In this document: positions 22,787 to 35,778 of the stretch, one piece after another | How positions within the stretch are numbered: the first letter of the stretch is position 1 | Layout: each line of letters starts with the position of its first letter | Origin: Coprinopsis marcescibilis | Taxonomy: Eukaryota; Basidiomycota; Agaricomycetes; Agaricales; Psathyrellaceae | DNA length: 64,000 nt | Reading direction: 5' to 3' | Assembly (NCBI GenBank): GCA_004369085.1 | Contig: ML210146.1 | Location: forward strand, 682,001 to 746,000 | Translations under genes and position numbers: made by a program | Notes under the pieces: generated by a model | What the model saw: only the letters and a program-made list of their open reading frames with translations | What the model was told of the DNA's origin: nothing | Database searches by the model: none

Positions 22787-25700
22787 TTAGTTCAAGGTGT
22801 ATCGGATATAGTTCAACGCAGAGCCAGCACTGAACCATTTGAGTTGATCCGCAGACATGGTATGCTTAGTCGGGATTTTGAATGTCTCCCCGTCAGGTCT
22901 GGTGACCCGGAGCTCGATTTGAGCGTCAGTCTTCCCTTCGATCACGTCCGCAAGACCAATAGTCTCAATGGTGTCGCCAGATCCAATACGAGAGTAATCG
23001 CTCTTGTCACTGAACCACAGAGGGAGAACTCCCTGTTTCTAAAAAGGCACCATCAGTTTGATCTTCTTTATCTCAAAGATTGCAAAGTTGATTACTTTGA
23101 GGTTGGTCTCGTGGATTCGTGCAAAGGACCTCGCAACAATTAGACCGCAGCCTAATAAAAAGTAAGATTTTACTTCTTGAAGCCAAAGCAAAACAGACCG
23201 TAGAAACGAGGTTGCAACGCAGCATGTTCTCGAGCGCTACCTTCGCCATAATTATCATCGACGACGAGAGCCCATGGTTGGTTCCTGGCCTTGAAGCGCT
23301 TAGCGACTTCAGGAATAGTTCCACTGGTATTAGTGTCCTTGTCAAACGCAACGTTCATGTCGCCTCCTTCGTCATTGATGGCCTTGAACGAGAATGTCAG
23401 ATGGTTTAAAGTTCAAAAAAACATTTTCGTTCTCACAGTGATCACTGAGGGCCAAGGGTTAGCAAATCAACATAGAAGAGACCATGATTGTCACATACAC
23501 AGATTTTCAGAAATGTTGGTGAGATGACCTTTGTACTTGAGCCAGGGACCCTGTAGAGCAAGCACTGCATGAGTTGACTGGGCCTATTCGTGTTAGATAA
23601 AACTTACTGCTGCAGAGATGTGATCCGTAGTGCACTTCCCTCGCACCCTGAGCAAAACCTTGAGAGGCGGCAATTCTAGACCACGGCTATTGTGCTCTCC
23701 AAAGTGGCTTCCAAATGGCTCGAGTATTTCCAATCGTTGAGAATCTGGCTTGATCACAATCTCAACCTTGGGTTGCGGCTGGGGGTTGCGCACAGGGTAA
23801 AACTCTGGATTTCCTGGCGTGAAGCCTGCCTCTGGAAGATCCTGCCTTGTTGGAGGGCTGAACTTGAAGGACGAGCCATCAGCGAGGGGGATTGAGTCGA
23901 CCATAGGGTTAAACGAAAGGTTTCCAGAGAACGCCATTGCGGTGACCATCACCGGAGAAGCAAGGAAATTCATGGTCAGCTTGTTGCCGTCGTTCCTTGA
24001 TTTGAAGTTTCGGTTAAAGCTAGTAAGGATGGCTGAACTTTTTGATGAGCGATGTATCAGGCAGGTTTAGAGTCAAGTTTACCATTCTCCTCTCCCTGCT
24101 TGTCGTCCCTTTTCCATTGACCGATACATGGACCGCACGCGTTCGCCAATACTACAGCTCCAACGTCTTCCAATGACTTAGTAATGTTATCCCGTTCAAT
24201 TGTTGCCCTGATTTGTTCCGATCCAGGTGTGCACAAGAAGGGAACCTTGGTTTTCAGTCCAACAGAATTGGCTTGACGGGCCAAATCAGCGACGGCAGTC
24301 TACAACACAAATTAACGCAGAACTTTTTGTTTCACAAGAGACATACCATATCCTCGTACGAGCTGTTGGTGCATGACCCAATGAGAGCCGCAGAGAATTC
24401 ATCTTTCCAGCCTTGAGATTTAACGAAATCGCCGAACTTCGAAATAGGTGTAGCAAGGTCAGGTGTAAATGGTCCGTTCAGAGCGGGTTCCAATTCGCTC
24501 AGATTCTAAGCCAGATTAATGGGCTGCTTTACGAATTGTTTGGGAACACTCACTATCTCAATCACTTGGTCATAGTCAGTACCTTCGTCTGCGCTTAAGA
24601 AGCCTTGGGATGCTGCTTCATCAGCCGCAGCCGCAACTCCAGAACGGCCAGTGGCTCGCAAATAATCGCGCATCCGTGCGTTATATGGGAAGGTCGAAGT
24701 TGTTGCGCCGACTTCTGCTCCCATATTGGCCATCGTTGCTAGGCCTATATCCCTTGTAAATGTAGGTATGCGTACTTGATAAGAAATATTCACCTGTACA
24801 AGACTGATTGTCGAGTCCTGGTCCAAAATATTCGATGATACTGCCTGTACCTCCCTGTTGCTTGTCAAGATGTGGTAGAATGAATACGTCCCAATCTACA
24901 TACCCGAACGGTGAGTTTGCCAGCCAAGTTGAGAATGAGATCCTTGGGAGTTGCCCAGCCGTTGAGTTCACCGGTAAGCTTGACGCCTAACGTTTCCCAG
25001 TTCAGAGTCACGCAAAAAGACAGGCTGCAAATATCGTACCAATGATGTTGGGTGCCTTCAATTCCCAAGGTGTTCCTGTCATAGCGTCGACGGCATCTGC
25101 GCCGCCAACTCCGATTGCTAACCCCCCAAGTCCACCTGCGTTGGGAGTATGCGAATCTGGGAATCCCGTTTAAGACCGAATGTTGCCGATCGGGTGTATT
25201 GAACCATCTCACCTGTCCCCAACCTAAACAAACATGAGAAACAATGTGAAAGGATTGTGAAAGGAAAGGGCCACGCACATTAACATTCCAGGAGCAGCGT
25301 AGTTTTCGAGGACAATCTGGTGAATAATTCCTGAGCCCGGTCCCCAAAATTCGATGCCATATTTCTCGGCGGCGCTTTTGAGGAAGTCGAAGACCTCTTG
25401 GTTGGTGACGATTGAACGCTTTGAAGTTTTAATAAACGGATTCCAGAGGACAGCAAGCAATGCGAGTACCTTCAGATCTTCGGTGGCGCCCTCGACAGCT
25501 TGAATCAAGTGGTCGCAATGGATGCTTGCTGGAACAGCAGACTGTGCGAGTCCTGCACTCATGAACTGGAGACTTCATTGCGTGATATTTAGTATAGTTT
25601 CTGCAGGGTAACCGTAGATATGGACGTACAGCGCCATTCTTAATACTTGTAAGTGAATGTCTGCGTCGTATGTGATGAACTCGACTCACTGAGCAGATGC

Positions 25701-25985
25701 ATCCTGCATTGCAACACGTTCCGGTCGAAGCTGGAGATATACCTCTCCTCGGACTTTGGCCTTAGATGCAAATGTCTCTTCAGGGCGGATGACATGACTG
25801 TATAGAATCTTTTCCGCGAGCGAGAGAGGACGGTTCAGAAACTTTCGTACCCGCCGAAGGTTGTCGATGAGCGACTGGTAGGGTGGGGTGATTGTGGTAC
25901 AATCCTTCTCCAACAAGGATTGGGCGTGGGTAGCCAGCCCACGACGAAGTATCGACCCCGTCCTTTTGACGCCCCTGCGATGCAT
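22787..25985 (-). CDS. ACO2: Mitochondrial aconitase, Aco2 type, with three microexons
   Basis: 4Fe-4S hydratase of the aconitase/homoaconitase family in the mitochondrial matrix. It interconverts citrate and isocitrate or, in the Aco2 branch, is reported to act in the lysine pathway. I reconstruct 17 exons closing to 787 residues, the size of yeast Aco2. The start at 25985 opens a presequence ([16 protein letters not shown]); an upstream in-frame Met at 26102 exists. Landmarks are [66 protein letters not shown] and [10 protein letters not shown] (cluster cysteines), and [13 protein letters not shown]. Exons 25638-25630 (9 nt), 25223-25213 (11 nt) and 23444-23437 (8 nt) are needed to restore MALLQF, MLGTDS and NLLITAIN. 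The gene converges with MSH1. Confidence 0.9.
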
Positions 25986-26238
25986 TTTGCGTTCGACCTC
26001 ACTCGCAAGACGAAAACAGAGCCTGTCCGACGGATGTAATAAATTTTCGAATCGTGTTTCTCGCTTTACTAACCGCTCCCCCACATCATCTGATCGCATC
26101 ATCCTGGCGCCGGACTATGTAGCCCCTGTTCAACTTTTGTCATTGTCTTTCGGCCATTTATTTCATTACACACTCGTATACTATCCGTATATAAATCATT
26201 TCTGCGGGACCTAGCCCTACTCCAGGTTAAATACTACG

Positions 26239-29200
26239 TTAATTGGTGACGGATCCGCTGAGACGGATGTCCCTGCTACTCGCACCAATCAAGATGCTCG
26301 TCACTCCGCTGGGCACTCGCCAGCGACCGTTAGGGGTATCCCAAATAGCGAGGTCGAATCTCGAGAGCTGAAGTGTCACTGTCTTTGACTGGTTGGGTTG
26401 GAGGAAGACAGAGTCAAATCCTTTCAAGGACTTCGGAGGCGAATTGGTCTCGGCGGGCAGGCCAATGTATAGTTGAGGAATCTAAATTCATCAAATCAGA
26501 GAAAGTAGCGTGTGTTACGAGATAGAGCCCATACCTCATGACCAGCGACTGATCCTGTGTTCGTCAACGTGAATGTGACCGTAACTGTCTTCTCGTGGAG
26601 CCTGCAAACCTGTCAGTTTATTCCATATATTCAAGGTGCTTCGAAGCTGGCTTACGCGGGAGCCAAAGATGAACCCTTGCCAGTGCCGAAGGTCACGCCT
26701 CCCGCAGTTCCAGTCACCTTCAAGTCAGAGTATCCGAAAGTCGTGTATGACAAACCGAATCCAAATTCATATCTAGGTTCGATGTTTTGCTTATCGAAAT
26801 GGCGGTAGTCGATGAACAGACCCTCGCTGTAGTTGATGGTCGGAATTTGAACATTCGAGTTGTAGAGAACCTTTGTGCCGTAGTCATTGATGGTCTTTCC
26901 GATTGTGTATGGAAGACGGCCACTTTTGAATGAGTCAGTAAAGATTTTTTTTTAAAAAAACAATCAATTACCTTGGGTTGTAATTACCCCAGAGAACGTC
27001 AACCAAGCTGTTTCCTGGACGGATGTTTGTTAACAGTTTAGAACCTTTCAAAGATCTTACCTGCTTCTTGTCCAGGAAGACCAGCCCAAACCTGAATGGA
27101 ATTAGTACGTGTTCACTTGGAACGCGGCGGTCGCCTTACCACTGCGACAACTGACGAATACAGGGTCAGAAAGGGTGGCCGAAAGGTCGAGTTATAACAA
27201 CTAACCGTTGGGGTTGTTGATCCACGGCTCCATCTCAATTGGACCTACTGTGTTGACAACAACGATAGTTTTGGTGTTCGAGGTAGCCACGCGTTGAACC
27301 AAGGCATCCTGTGGGAGTACGTTCAACAAATGGTTATAATGTGCTGAACTTGTTGCTTACACCGCCGTGCCATGCCTTGAGGTCGTTCCTGTCGCCCGCG
27401 TTTCCTTCGACAGTGATATAACCCTCACCAGAGTCCGCTGTGGAATAAACAAACTCGTTGAGAAGAGGAGCTAAAATCGAACAATGTTGGCTTGCCAGTA
27501 ATGAAAACGATGGCAACATCCTTGCCGGACGCCGTAGTTTGAGCAGCATTCAGGTTGGTATCGCTGAGCGAAGACGAAACTGTTCCGCCGTAGGTTCGGG
27601 CACGGGCAGTGATAGCATCCAATGGCTAGAGAGAGAAGTGGTGTCAGTCGTCGGTTGTTGGACTCGAGCCTCTATGTAAGTATGCGCTCACGTTACTGAG
27701 ATACGGGTATTCGGCGGTACCACTACCCCACCCTTGAGCCAATACACCATCATTGCATCCACGATCTGAACATCCGTTGATTCCTCTGGAGTTTGGTCCC
27801 GCTCCATTTCCAATTATGCCAATTGACCTCGGGTCCTTCAGCGGAAGAATGTTTCCTACATTTTTGAGCAAGACAGTGGATGCAGCTCCAATGAGACGGA
27901 TGTTCCTGGGACAGGAAAATATCGTAATGTTCGAATTAACGACACGGAGAGTGAAATAAAATGGCAATCAGCATACTCTTTGTGGTCTCTCTGGACATTG
28001 ACGTGTTGCGCTGGCGGGGAATTAACGTTCCAGGAGTTAAAGTTGGGCGAAGGGAAGCCGGACTCTTGTTTCGTCAGGTACCTTGTGCGAATATTAGAAT
28101 TTCATCCCACGGATAAAGCCGGTGGCAAACCATGCAGCGAGAATACGCGTGGCTAGGTCCTGTCACAAGTTAGTAAATGAACGCAAGGACAGCATCAGTA
28201 GGCACTCACATCTAGACGCGGCCGTGAAACTTGGCCTGAATCAACGGAGCGAATCAGGGTCTGGCCAAAGTACGTTGTTCCAGATCCAAGGCTGATGTCT
28301 CCGGGCATGGTCATCTATAACGATGTTAGATGCACCGTTGAAATTTTGAATTTCGGCCTTACATCGAGACCAGCGTTGACAGAGGGCGAGGTCGAGTGCT
28401 ATACAGTTTGTTTAGGCAACTATCGGAGCGACGGAATAGGTTGTACTTACGGTAGCCCACCAATCTAAGAATGCACAAGATCAGTTAAGAGCGAGCGGAA
28501 ACCGCAATAGCCCTTAGACGTACCGGACATAACATCTAGGGGGTTTAAGTCATCTTCAGTGTTATTCAGGGTCTTTCGTGGAAGTACTCACAGCCAGGGA
28601 ATCCAAATTCGCCTTTCAAAAGGCCATTCAGGACTTTGTCGTTCTCACACGCATAAGTACCGTTAACTACGATGCGACAAGCAGTCATTAGACAATCGAA
28701 TTGCAGAAGTAATTCAAGTAACGCACTTTGGTCTAGGAAAATGTGGAAGATTAGACGGGCTCTTCTTTAGAAACGGAGTTTTGATACATACTGTAGCTGC
28801 ACATCATCGCGGCGACGTTGGCCTGTACACTGCGCAAGAACTGAGCAGACCGTTAGCGCCGAGTTAATAAATATAACGCCTGGAAGATACCCACCGGGTA
28901 TGCGTATATTTCGTGTTCCTGTTGTACTGTCAGTAGAGCTGTCATGGTTATCATTATACGAAGGAATTCACAGTTCTTCGGTATGCATTAGTACATCAAA
29001 GAGTCCAGCATATGAGAGTAAACACGTACCGGTCGTCAACAACACTTGAGCTAGATTCACGGAAATGTTCTTGCTCGTTGTTAATATAATGCTTTGCGGT
29101 GGCTGCGAGAGCCAGTGTGTCAGTACATTGATGCCTTGAGCCTGTATATCGACCTACCTTGAACACCTTGAGACTGGATACCGATGATTGTTTCATACGA

Positions 29201-30388
29201 TGCTTCTCCGTTTAGGTAGGGGTCGGCTCCGAATCTATCAGCGAACGTTGGTGAAGACCTGTCTTATACATGATAGAATTTCGGCCTACCCTTCCCAGTT
29301 CCTTCCTCCAGCTGGAGCTCGTTGAACGTTCCTAACGAGCGAAAAGAGTCAGTAGTCTGCATGTGCGAGATGCATCATGAATTACATTGCTGGGGCAAGC
29401 GCAACGTTAATGCCCTTGCCTCGCATTTCTGCGCCGAGCTGCTCGGCGCGCCTACGAATGAGGGTTCTGTTGAAGGTGCTGGCAGCATTGATAGCCCTAC
29501 AGAACACGTCAGAGCAATTCAAGCCCGAAGTGACGCGCAACTAACGCAGGGAAAACGGAAACTAAGTCCGCAAATCGAACACCAAGAGGGCCATCTGTAG
29601 TTGCGAGCATTGGCAAGTTTCATGATCCTGAGCCTCGCAGCATGACTGTATCAAAGCACTGACCTTGGAGGCAGAGACCGGGGAAATTGATGGATTGGAT
29701 AGGTGCAATATTTCCAACACAGGCACCCTTTTGCCATTGGATTCCTGATAACACAACGGTTAGGGGATAGAGCCATAAGGTACCTTCAGACCCACCAGTT
29801 CCAAGATTAACTTTGTCGGCGACTGACATTCTTGCGACAGCGGCTTGTGCCTAGAAAGCGTTAATGCTTGGCATACGAACTGCATGATGTTAGGATTGAT
29901 ACCTTCACCCAAGCAGCCTGCCATTCCGGGGACATATTTGCTGCAAATATATTAGCCTTGGCGGACGTGGTCTCGAGCGAAACAAGATGGAACTTACGAA
30001 TAGGTGCATTGGATGGAGGGTTAGTCGGAGTCGTGGGTGGTACAGAAGTGGAAGTCGAGACGGGAGGAGCGGGAGTGGTAGTCGAGACGGGAGGAGCCGT
30101 ACCACTTCCGGGGAGACATTGGGAGTAGACTATCCATGTGAATGTCAAGGGGATTCAACATAAGTGCAGGGTTTTAGACTAACAGTCGTTCACGCGAGTG
30201 CAAACTGCACCTGAGACGCATTCGGTTGATCCTGACCTGGTAGACACAATACGTCAATGACGTGAACAAATACGATGAATAAACTCGGCTTACCAGCCAC
30301 GCCCACCGCATTGCCCGTACAAGGGTTGCTGCGCAGCGACGAGCGTCGCAGCGAGGACGATTACCAGGAGCCTTTCGCGAACCAGCAT
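26239..30388 (-). CDS. Secreted beta-glucosidase, CBM1 plus GH3
   Basis: Extracellular beta-glucosidase that releases glucose from cellobiose and short beta-glucans, tethered to cellulose. The N-terminus has a signal peptide ([17 protein letters not shown]) followed at once by a CBM1 module ([32 protein letters not shown]) and a Ser/Thr/Pro linker. The GH3 part shows [40 protein letters not shown] and the nucleophile block GFPGYVMSDWWATHS (Asp before WW). The C-terminus is a fibronectin-III-like end ([18 protein letters not shown]). The gene is cut by many short introns, more than twenty by eye. Some were read only roughly, so exon ends here are approximate, while start and stop are firm. The same architecture is known in white-rot fungi. 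Confidence 0.88.
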
Positions 30389-30862
30389 GGTTTCTTGAGA
30401 GTTCAAGTATCAGGTCATTGCGACTCGTCGGGTGAGCCTTTATAAACCAATGGTAAGGTAGAGTAATAGAACCATACCAGTGGAATCTTCGGAAGCTGAG
30501 TGGACATGGTGGGATCAGCGGAGAATCAGCGGCAAAACATAAGACCCATAAGACACCGCGAAGCTATGGAATTGACCAAGGGGTCGTTGTAATCGAGGAA
30601 GGCAATCTGGAATATGTTCTCCGAAAGTGAGCTTGGTTGAGTCTTGGCTGGTTCCTTCGAAGAAGTTCAGCATGGAGTGTATACTTGACGCTCGGCTGAA
30701 CTCCGCTGATCTGCTATCTTGTCCATTCTCCGTCACGGGTTGGGGCCCAAGGCGCAAAGAATCTTCATTAACCCGAAGCTTGGCTGCCTTGAAGGTAGTT
30801 CGCATTGCAGAGATACTAAAACGACGACGAGTAATCTGGGAAAGCAACGTAAAAGCACAAGG
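30389..30862. other. Intergenic region, beta-glucosidase promoter
   Basis: 474 nt between two minus-strand genes. It holds the promoter of the beta-glucosid­ase, which in cellulolytic fungi is usually under carbon control. A TATAAA lies at about 30441-30446, roughly 55 nt upstream of the ATG on the gene's side. Open frames here are short and antisense to each other. Confidence 0.45.
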
Positions 30863-33497
30863 TCACCATAGAGGCTTAATCGGTTCAGTTTTCCAAGCAC
30901 GAGAGCGAGCTTCCCAATAGCCTCCCACATATTCCCATTCCTCTCCGACCTGTTTGAACCATCTTGGATGAGCGTCTTCTCCTCGCCTCCTGCGGTCCCT
31001 CTGCATCTCCTCTATTCTAACCTTCTCCGCTTCTGCAGTATCCAAATCACCGATTTCTAACGCCCGGACATCGGGACGCAGACGAGAATCCGTGGGGGGA
31101 AGTTTTGCAGCGATCTCCTTGGTGACTTCGTTCAAGGTAATGCTAAAGGATGTGAATCCGTAATATTGAAGGGAATTTTTCGGAAACGCGGAACATCTCC
31201 AAAGCACATGGAAGTGGTCGCCGTCAACAGTTTGAGCCATCTGGTCGTCCCATTTTCCTTCTAATTTGCTAACAACCTCCCCGTCGGTGGAATGAACTGT
31301 TCCTGTGACGACATTCGTCGGGCCCCAATAACCATTTTGTTTGAAATCGACTACACAGCGCATTCCGGTGGTAACATTTTCAACGGACATGACACCGGTA
31401 TGTTCGAAGTACTTGGTTCCAACCATGAGGTTGCGGATGAACGAAGATGGTTTTCGCCTGAAGGTACATATAAGGCGAGACTGTACGACCGACACCAGAA
31501 AGAGGGACCTGGCTTACCATACATAGGTATCTGATCCAACCCGGACGCTTGTCGACCCACTGGGTATAATCTCAAGACTCTTCCCTGTTGAACTTGGGTC
31601 ATTGTCAATCTTCCGGTCGGCATTCTACTGCGACGTACCCCAGAACTTGGTTCTGCCAGCCGATAGACCGGTCAGTTCCCAATTCTTTCCTTCGGCATGG
31701 TAAGCAATCTCAAGTGGATTGTGGCGGACTTTTTCAGCGACCAGTTTCATTCGCACATCTTCGAAAGTTTCTCCCAACATTGGGTTACTGGCGAGGATTC
31801 AGAAAGTGCTCCAATGAAGGAGCTGCACTTACAATCCTTTCCTTCCAGAGCGATGTCGAGTATGGGCATAGCCAGAGACCGCGAAGGCGGTAACATAACT
31901 TATTTGAGCAACAGGATCTGGAGCTTGGGCTGCTTGGCTCAAAAGATCATAGTATTCCAGCTCTTCTGCAGAACGCTGCAGCAATGTCAAGGGTTCGTTA
32001 AAGGTGACCGGGAAGGTAATGGTGGACAAATCCTTTCGGGAGGGCAATGCGATTAGAACAAGTAAATCATACATACAGATGTCATAATGCACCTTTCCGA
32101 CATTTCTCTTGAGGATTGCGAACAAGCTACCTTCGTCTTCGGGGGCTGGAACAGGAAGTTGTGTTCTGTAAACTCTGTCCGCGTTGGCCAACGTTGCGCT
32201 TGGAAGAGGTTCTTCTTCGATGTCCGTGTCAATGCTGCTACCATCTCCTTGGTCGACAATACTTTGAAAATCGCTAGTAGTGGTCGCCTGGCTGAGTTGT
32301 TCTTGATGCTCGACAGGGAACGCAGAAGTGTCCATTACAAACTCTTCTGGACCGTCATCCAAAGCGTCATACCAGTCATTGATGCTGTCGCTGATCGATG
32401 ATGCAGCAATGGACGCTCTGTTCAGATGTCTACGACTGGAAGGGGAGAGTAGAGGGGAATGCGATGGGAGTGGAACTTCTTCCTCCTCCTCTTCCGCGTC
32501 GAGTACGGATGGCATCCTGTTTTGCGCGTTCGACTCGGCAAGTTGCGGACCATGCAGAGACCGAACCAAAGCAGAATGCTGCGCTTGAAGCTGACTGATT
32601 GCATTGCGGATATTTTGATGCAGGACGTGACCGCCGTGCAAGTTATCCGCGCTTGAACTTGTAGATTCCGAATGGTGGGCTGTCAAGCACGCAAAGCTAA
32701 ATCCTCAGAAAAATCGACATGCATTGGGAGGGAATGCCTACGTTTCTTAAATAAAGCAAACTTCTCTTTGTACCTATCCTTCTCGGATTTACGACTGCTG
32801 GAATCCCTGCTCATTGGAGTTGATTCTGCACTCTGGATGAGAATCGAGAAAGCTTCATCCAAACCTTGGATGGTCTAGTGGGATGTCAGTCACGGTTTCT
32901 GAATGAGAGAATCGCATTCTTACTGCAGCCATTTCTTCGACAATACTTCCTGTTCGACTGGCCTGTACACTACCTCGTCTGCTGGCGAGACGAATGCTCG
33001 CAGACCTTCGGGCTTCTGCACCGGTTGAGATGAACTTTCTGTGGTCGCGCCTTTTGATTAGAAGGTGGACGAAAGGAGTTTATCAGTGATTTGACCTGAG
33101 TTCAGTCATCCACATTTCAAAATCCTGTGCACTGAGGCATTTGATATGAAATGTCGCCGTATTAGAATCGACATGAATGTCCTTTCTACCGGGAGCGGTG
33201 GAAATGGCTGCCTGGTAGAGAGAGATCTGGTCACGGGTGGGCTGCCCTGGTCCGAACGAGTAGGACAAAAGACCGGAGTTGTGCAGCGTGAAGTAACGCC
33301 GTGCAAACCCTGAGTAGAATGTGTAAGAACGAGATGCCACAAGGCCTCAAGACCTGAATACCTTGCATCTTCTTCCTCCGTTTTTTGAGGAGCCATCCCT
33401 CGCAGCAGACCGCCACCGGGGCAACGTTGGGAACGAGTACTTGAACTACGGGAACAATGGCAGAATGGAGGGCGTTCTGTGTAGGAGCAGCCCTCAT
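30863..33497 (-). CDS. Oxysterol-binding protein, Osh3-like, PH plus ORD, degenerate signature
   Basis: Lipid-transfer protein of the Osh/ORP family, expected at ER-plasma membrane contacts. The N-terminal PH domain reads CCEGWLLKKRRKKMQG, then RRYFTLHNSGLLSYSF, then STAPGRKDIHVDSNTATF. A Ser/Glu-rich middle follows with INDWYDALDDGPEEF. The lipid-binding domain includes ISYVTAFAVSGYA, NPMLGETFEDVRMK, the region around 31690-31735, and RNLMVGTKYFEHTG. It ends with RWFKQVGEEWEYVGGYWEAR and a stop at 30863. Where the family has EQVSHHPP, this protein has EKVRHNPL, with Asn replacing the second His. The true start is unclear: the Met at 33497 is the best placed, but an in-frame Met at 33611 lies in a repeat-derived hydrophobic stretch. 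No FFAT motif was confirmed. Confidence 0.82.
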
Positions 33498-33562
33498 GAC
33501 GGTTGGAATGCAAGCCGAGGCGACCGTGACAACCGGAGGGCAATTAATTAAGACGTAGAAAG

Positions 33563-33584
33563 TAAATAAATAAATAAATAAATA
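33563..33584. repeat. TAAA microsatellite
   Basis: Five and a half copies of TAAA lie just upstream of the Osh3-like gene and 170 nt before the gnd1 start. Read on the minus strand they create an artificial hydrophobic run of Tyr, Leu and Phe, which is why I do not use the Met at 33611 as the start. Confidence 0.8.
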
Positions 33585-33752
33585 CATCGGCCGATTAGTG
33601 TGTGCTGACATGTCCGCCCTAGGCTGTCATGGATCGATTAGATGACTGATGGCTGAGCGTGATCTTATACTGTTGTCCTTAAGTTCCCTTTACTCCAGCC
33701 CACTCTCTTTTTCTTCCGTACCCCCACCATCTATCAGGTTATCGCAAAAGAA

Positions 33753-35778
33753 ATGGCTGAACCTACGTATGTCCTCTCCATCTCTCTCCCTCTGGATTAC
33801 TCACTGATTTCATCGTCTATCTATAGTGGCGACATTGGCCTCATTGGCCTCGCGGTCATGGTAATTTAGATAAGATATGAGTTCATCGTCGGCCTTCAAC
33901 CTAACATCCTGTCATCAGGGCCAAAATCTCATTCTTAATATGAATGACAAGGGCTTCAACGTAGTTGCTTATAACCGTACCACTAGCAAAGTCGATCACT
34001 TCCTTGCCAATGAGGCCAAGGGTATGTGGCTGACATTGGCTTTCCTCGACTTTGTTATGTTAACCGAATTTCTCCGGGCTCCTTAGGAACCAACATTCAG
34101 GGTGCCCACAGCATACAAGAGCTCGTCTCGAAACTTAAGCGCCCCCGCAAGATCGTTCTCTTGGTCAAGGCTGGTTCCGCTGTCGATGACTTCATCAAGC
34201 AATTGGAGCCGTACCTCGAGGCTGGGGATATCATCATCGACGGAGGTAATTCTCACTACCCCGACTCCATCCGACGCACAAAGGAATTGGAATCCAAGGG
34301 TCTGCTCTTTGTCGGCTCTGGTGTTTCTGGTGGTGAGGAAGGCGCTCGCTATGGTCCTTCCCTCATGCCCGGTGGATCGACTGCTGCCTGGCCCGCGATC
34401 AAAGAGATTTTCCAAAAGACCGCTGCTCAAGTCAACGGTGAGCCCTGCTGCGACTGGGTTGGAGAAACCGGTTCAGGCCACTATGTGAAAATGGTCCACA
34501 ATGGTTTGTCCCGCATTTCTGTAAACTTGTTTTACCGAATGTTAAAAACCATAAAGGTATTGAATACGGCGACATGCAACTGATCGCCGAAGCGTACGAC
34601 ATCCTCAAACGCGGCCTTGGCCTCCATGAGGATGAAATCGCCGACATTTTCTTGAAGTGGAACAAGGGTGTTTTGGACTCCTTCCTGATCGAAATCACCG
34701 CCAATATTCTCAAATTCAAGGATGAGGACGGCGAGCCCGTCCTCAGCAAAATCCTGGACAAGGCTGGACAGAAGGGTACTGGAAAGTGGACAGCCATTGC
34801 TGCGCTTGATGCCGGAACCCCAGGTGAGACCCACTGCACGTGTCTTTTGGTTAACCTTATCTTATTTGAATCACAAGTCACGCTCATCGGAGAGGCTGTC
34901 TTCGCTCGATGCCTTTCAGCTATCAAGGAAGAACGTGTCCGTGCCAGCAAAGTCATCAGCGGCCCTGCGAAGGAGCCATTCCGCGGAGACAAGCAAATGT
35001 TTATCAACGACCTCGAGCAGGCCTTGTATGCTTCCAAGATCATCTCATACACGCAAGGGTTCATGCTGATGCGCGAGACTGCTAATGAAGTAAGGAGCTC
35101 TACGCACGCTATGAAATGTTGCGTGTACTAAAGAAATATAGCTTGGCTGGCACTTGAACTATGCTGGCATCGCCAGGATGTGGCGTGGCGGTTGCATCAT
35201 CAAGGTTTGTCTGTTCTATTTCGCAATTACGCACAGTTATCGATCGTTGCGCTGTTGTACAGAGTGTTTTCTTGGGCGACATTACCTCTGCCTACGAGAA
35301 GAAGTCTGACCTGGAGTCGTTGCTGTTCGACAGCTTCTTCAACAAGGGTACGAAACGTATATTTATTTCGATGGTCTGGAATTCACCATTCCGAAATAGC
35401 TGTCCACGATGCGCAACCCGGTTGGAGGCGCATTATAGCTCAGGCCGTTCTATGGGGAATCCCCACTCCAGCCTTCAGCACCGCCTTGGCCTTCTTCGAC
35501 GGTTACAGGAGTGAAATTGTACCCGCCAATCTCCTCCAAGGACAGGTGGGTTTCTGGTCAATCTGAGAGTGCTCAGTCTTACCCATTCTTCCAGCGTGAC
35601 TACTTTGGAGCTCACACCTTCCGTGTTCTGCCCGGCAAAGAGAACGATAGATTCAAGGCTGGCGAGGACATCCGTATGTAGCCTGATCTAACGCCCTAAT
35701 TTTTGACGCTCACATTTCGTAGATGTGAACTGGACCGGACGTGGTGGTAATGTTTCCGCATCTACCTACAACACCTAA
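33753..35778 (+). CDS. GND1: 6-phosphogluconate dehydrogenase, decarboxylating
   Basis: Cytosolic enzyme of the oxidative pentose phosphate pathway: 6-phosphogluconate plus NADP gives ribulose 5-phosphate, CO2 and NADPH. A 14 nt first exon (MAEPT start) is followed by [11 protein letters not shown] and [20 protein letters not shown], the NADP-binding fold. Later come [46 protein letters not shown] (catalytic Lys and the substrate Asn) and [13 protein letters not shown]. The C-terminal exons read [16 protein letters not shown] and [13 protein letters not shown], ending [16 protein letters not shown]. Exon order and length fit the usual 490 residues. A 6-phosphogluconolactonase, the preceding enzyme, lies at 49630-50468. 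Confidence 0.95.

Noticed and set aside
33498..33611. Upstream Met extending the Osh3-like protein with a hydrophobic run
   Set aside because: The run is translated TAAA microsatellite and is more likely untranslated leader than a signal anchor.
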